From Bacteroidota bacterium (GTDB taxonomy: Bacteria; Bacteroidota; Bacteroidia; Flavobacteriales; Flavobacteriaceae): a DNA stretch of 7,851 nucleotides. The notes beneath the pieces were generated by a model, which worked only from the letters and a program-made list of their open reading frames with translations, was not told the DNA's origin and did no database searches. Position 1 is the stretch's first letter. Each line of letters begins with the position of its first letter. The stretch lies in the NCBI GenBank assembly GCA_022601215.1, contig JAHZIZ010000084.1:1-7851 (forward strand), in the 5' to 3' direction. Shown here piece by piece: positions 6,976 to 7,851 of this stretch. The translations under genes were made by a program, and so were the position numbers.

Positions 6976-7049
6976 TGACCGCGGAGGGATTCAAACCCCC
7001 AACCCTCAGAGCCGAAATCTGATGCGCTATTCAGTTGCGCCACGCGGCC
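6976..7049 (-). tRNA. tRNA-Arg, anticodon UCG
   Basis: The 74-nt - strand sequence folds into a full cloverleaf. The acceptor GGCCGCG pairs with CGCGGTC (one G-U), followed by discriminator A73. The D stem is GCGC/GCGC around AACTGAATA. The anticodon stem TCAGA/TCTGA holds loop TTTCGGC, with anticodon TCG at 7015-7013. The variable loop is GGGTT, and the T stem GGGGG/CCCTC has one G-U. A20, C35, G36 and A73 agree with bacterial arginine identity, and G37 after G36 fits TrmD methylation. It should read CGA (and CGG) codons; CGA is used in the genes here. CCA is not encoded and must be added. Position 19 is A and position 56 is T, in place of the usual G19 and C56, so the elbow pair would be A19-U56. 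The 5' end is 9 nt after the yqeY stop, so it is probably processed from that mRNA. Confidence 0.95.
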
Positions 7050-7058
7050 GTTATTTAT

Positions 7059-7508
7059 TTAGGATAAAAGAGTTTTGACAATAGTAGAAATGGTTTTTCC
7101 ATCTGCCTTACCGGTCAATTGACCGTTAGCCATTCCCATTACTTTTCCCATATCTTTCATAGAAGAAGCTCCGGTTTGAGCTACAATAGCTTCAATCACT
7201 TTTTTAATTTCCTCTTCACTCATTTGCTCAGGTAAAAATTGAGCGATAACTTCGGCTTCCGCTAACTCAGGAGATGCTAAGTCATCACGTCCTTGTTCGC
7301 TAAAAATCACAGCACTATCCTTACGTTGTTTTACCAATTTCTGTAATAATTTTAACTCCGCTTCCTCGGTCAATTCTTCCTTGGCACCGCTTTCGGTTTG
7401 CGCTAGTAAAATTGCCGATTTAACAGATCTCAAAGCTTGTAATGCTTGGGCATCTTTCGCTTTCATTGCCGTTTTCATGGCATCCATTATCTGTGCTTGT
7501 AAGCTCAT
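7059..7508 (-). CDS. GatB/YqeY domain-containing protein
   Basis: This 149-residue protein is a complete member of the YqeY family, which matches the C-terminal tail domain of GatB, the tRNA-binding subunit of the Glu/Asp-tRNA amidotransferase. The stand-alone protein has no settled function. Typical features are the helical N terminus with LRSVKSAI at 26-33, KLVKQRKDSA at 57-66, AEAEVIAQFLPEQMSEEEI at 83-101, MKDMGKVMG at 117-125 and GKADGKTISTIVKTLL at 133-148. The protein is predicted soluble and almost wholly alpha-helical, with no signal peptide. The ATG at 7508 gives the usual family length. It runs convergent to ftsZ and has a tRNA-Arg gene 9 nt downstream, which is notable for a domain related to tRNA binding, although a functional link is only inference. 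The leader before the ATG contains an inverted repeat and a weak promoter match. Confidence 0.92.
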   Translation of the reverse strand: MSLQAQIMDAMKTAMKAKDAQALQALRSVKSAILLAQTESGAKEELTEEAELKLLQKLVKQRKDSAVIFSEQGRDDLASPELAEAEVIAQFLPEQMSEEEIKKVIEAIVAQTGASSMKDMGKVMGMANGQLTGKADGKTISTIVKTLLS

Positions 7509-7513
7509 CTCTA

Positions 7514-7533
7514 TTCGTGTTTAAGAGCACGAA
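7514..7533 (-). promoter_or_regulatory. Operator-like inverted repeat before yqeY
   Basis: Read on the - strand, TTCGTG and CACGAA are perfect 6-bp arms around CTCTTAAA, ending 5 nt before the yqeY ATG. The outer arm overlaps the candidate -7 box at 7530-7537. It could be a binding site for a regulator at the promoter, or an RNA hairpin near the ribosome site. Neither role is shown by the sequence alone. Confidence 0.35.
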
Positions 7534-7560
7534 GATACGGAAATATGCACTTAAAATAAA
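7530..7560 (-). promoter_or_regulatory. Candidate promoter for yqeY-tRNA-Arg
   Basis: On the - strand, TTTA (7560-7557) lies 19 nt before TATCTTCG (7537-7530). Compared with the Bacteroidota consensus TTTG and TAnnTTTG, each box has one mismatch. The predicted leader would be about 20 nt. The match is weak and the assignment tentative. Confidence 0.35.
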
Positions 7561-7562
7561 TC

Positions 7563-7593
7563 TTTTATCAACTCCATAAAACACTTATTTTTA
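7563..7593 (+). promoter_or_regulatory. Candidate promoter for the gene at 7614
   Basis: TTTT (7563-7566) lies 19 nt before TATTTTTA (7586-7593), each one mismatch from the Bacteroidota boxes TTTG and TAnnTTTG. In this AT-rich stretch such matches arise easily by chance. It would be back to back with the opposite candidate, the two upstream boxes being 2 nt apart. Confidence 0.28.
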
Positions 7594-7613
7594 CATTTCA
7601 GAAAAAAATAAAA

Positions 7614-7851
7614 ATGAAAAAATTATTAGGAATAGGTTCTCGAATCAATCATTCGGAGTTCGGAAAAGGAGTGGTTACCAATGTGGATAGTCGATTTTAT
7701 TGGGTTACCTTTATTGATAGTGGATTAGAAACTCTTCCATTGGATGCGGAGTTTGAAGTTATTGAGGCTAGTGACGATGATGTAGATACAGTAAGTTTTC
7801 ACGAAGTAGAGCGGAGCTTGCGTGAAATACTTAAAAAATGGAGCGACGCAA
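7614..7851 (+). CDS. Tudor/SH3-like domain protein, 5' part only
   Basis: The frame opens with ATG at 7614 after an A-rich leader (AGAAAAAAATAAAA), the usual Bacteroidota context, and runs off the window after 79 codons. Residues about 7-51 (from IGSRINHSEFGKGVVTNV through ETLPLDAEFEVIE) resemble the C-terminal Tudor-like domain of PcrA/UvrD helicases, whose pattern is G-D-R-x-x-H-x-x-[FW]-G-x-G-x-V followed by strands and a hydrophobic end. A conserved-looking acidic stretch (SDDDVD, 53-58) and a charged helix (FHEVERSLREILKKWSDA, 62-79) follow. There is no signal peptide or membrane segment, so it is probably cytoplasmic. The helicase Tudor domain binds RNA polymerase and other partners; a similar role here is inference. 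I do not recognise a named gene. It is divergent from yqeY. Confidence 0.8.
   Translation, partial: MKKLLGIGSRINHSEFGKGVVTNVDSRFYWVTFIDSGLETLPLDAEFEVIEASDDDVDTVSFHEVERSLREILKKWSDA

Noticed and set aside
6771..7022. 83-codon open frame on the + strand
   Set aside because: It runs through the - strand tRNA terminator and antisense to most of the tRNA; its end (GFKPPTLRAEI) is the kind of peptide commonly produced by false frames antisense to tRNA genes. It has no family resemblance and unusual composition.
6976..7049. The tRNA as a pseudogene because of A19 and T56
   Set aside because: All four stems, the discriminator and the arginine identity bases are intact, the two changes compensate each other, and a dedicated terminator follows.
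6960..7060. Integration (att) site of a mobile element at the tRNA 3' end
   Set aside because: No direct repeat of the tRNA 3' end and no integrase gene are present in the window.
1..7851. CRISPR array, rRNA, insertion sequence or defence system
   Set aside because: No regularly spaced repeats, ribosomal RNA sequence, transposase or nuclease-type gene can be seen.

Overview
The window is the distal part of a division and cell wall (dcw) cluster from a member of the Bacteroidota, most likely a marine Flavobacteriaceae. The evidence is low-GC DNA, no Shine-Dalgarno-like sequence before any start codon, A-rich leaders, the compact order ftsW-murG-murC-ftsQ-ftsA-ftsZ with no ddl or murB between murC and ftsQ, a very long acidic FtsZ, and a yqeY-type gene next to ftsZ. 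Genus cannot be fixed from the sequence alone.

Positions 1-6637 (+ strand) hold the last codons of a probable ftsW, then murG, murC, ftsQ, ftsA and ftsZ. The first four junctions are overlapping (TTGA at ftsW/murG and at murG/murC, 11 nt at murC/ftsQ) or nearly touching (3 nt at ftsQ/ftsA), so translation is probably coupled. The only real gap is the 77 nt before ftsZ, which carries a G-free stretch and a small perfect hairpin with a GAAA loop. A strong intrinsic terminator (6665-6700) closes the operon. MurC and MurG make and complete the lipid-linked peptidoglycan precursor; FtsQ, FtsA and FtsZ build the division ring that directs its use at midcell.

Positions 6701-6911 contain no credible gene, only degenerate inverted repeats. 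On the - strand, a yqeY/GatB-domain gene (7059-7508) is followed after only 9 nt by a tRNA-Arg(UCG) (6976-7049) and then a clear - strand terminator (6912-6946), so the tRNA looks like the second cistron of a protein-tRNA transcript. The tRNA has A19 and U56 in place of the near-universal G19 and C56, an apparently compensated change of the elbow tertiary pair.

A compact divergent promoter region (7509-7613) separates yqeY from the start of a + strand gene (7614 to the window end). Its product begins with a domain resembling the RNA polymerase-binding Tudor domain at the C terminus of PcrA/UvrD helicases. The dcw genes are ordinary for the group. The points most worth a second look are the tRNA elbow, the yqeY-tRNA arrangement, the FtsZ tail beyond its conserved peptide, and the stand-alone Tudor-like protein. 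I found no undescribed multi-gene system.
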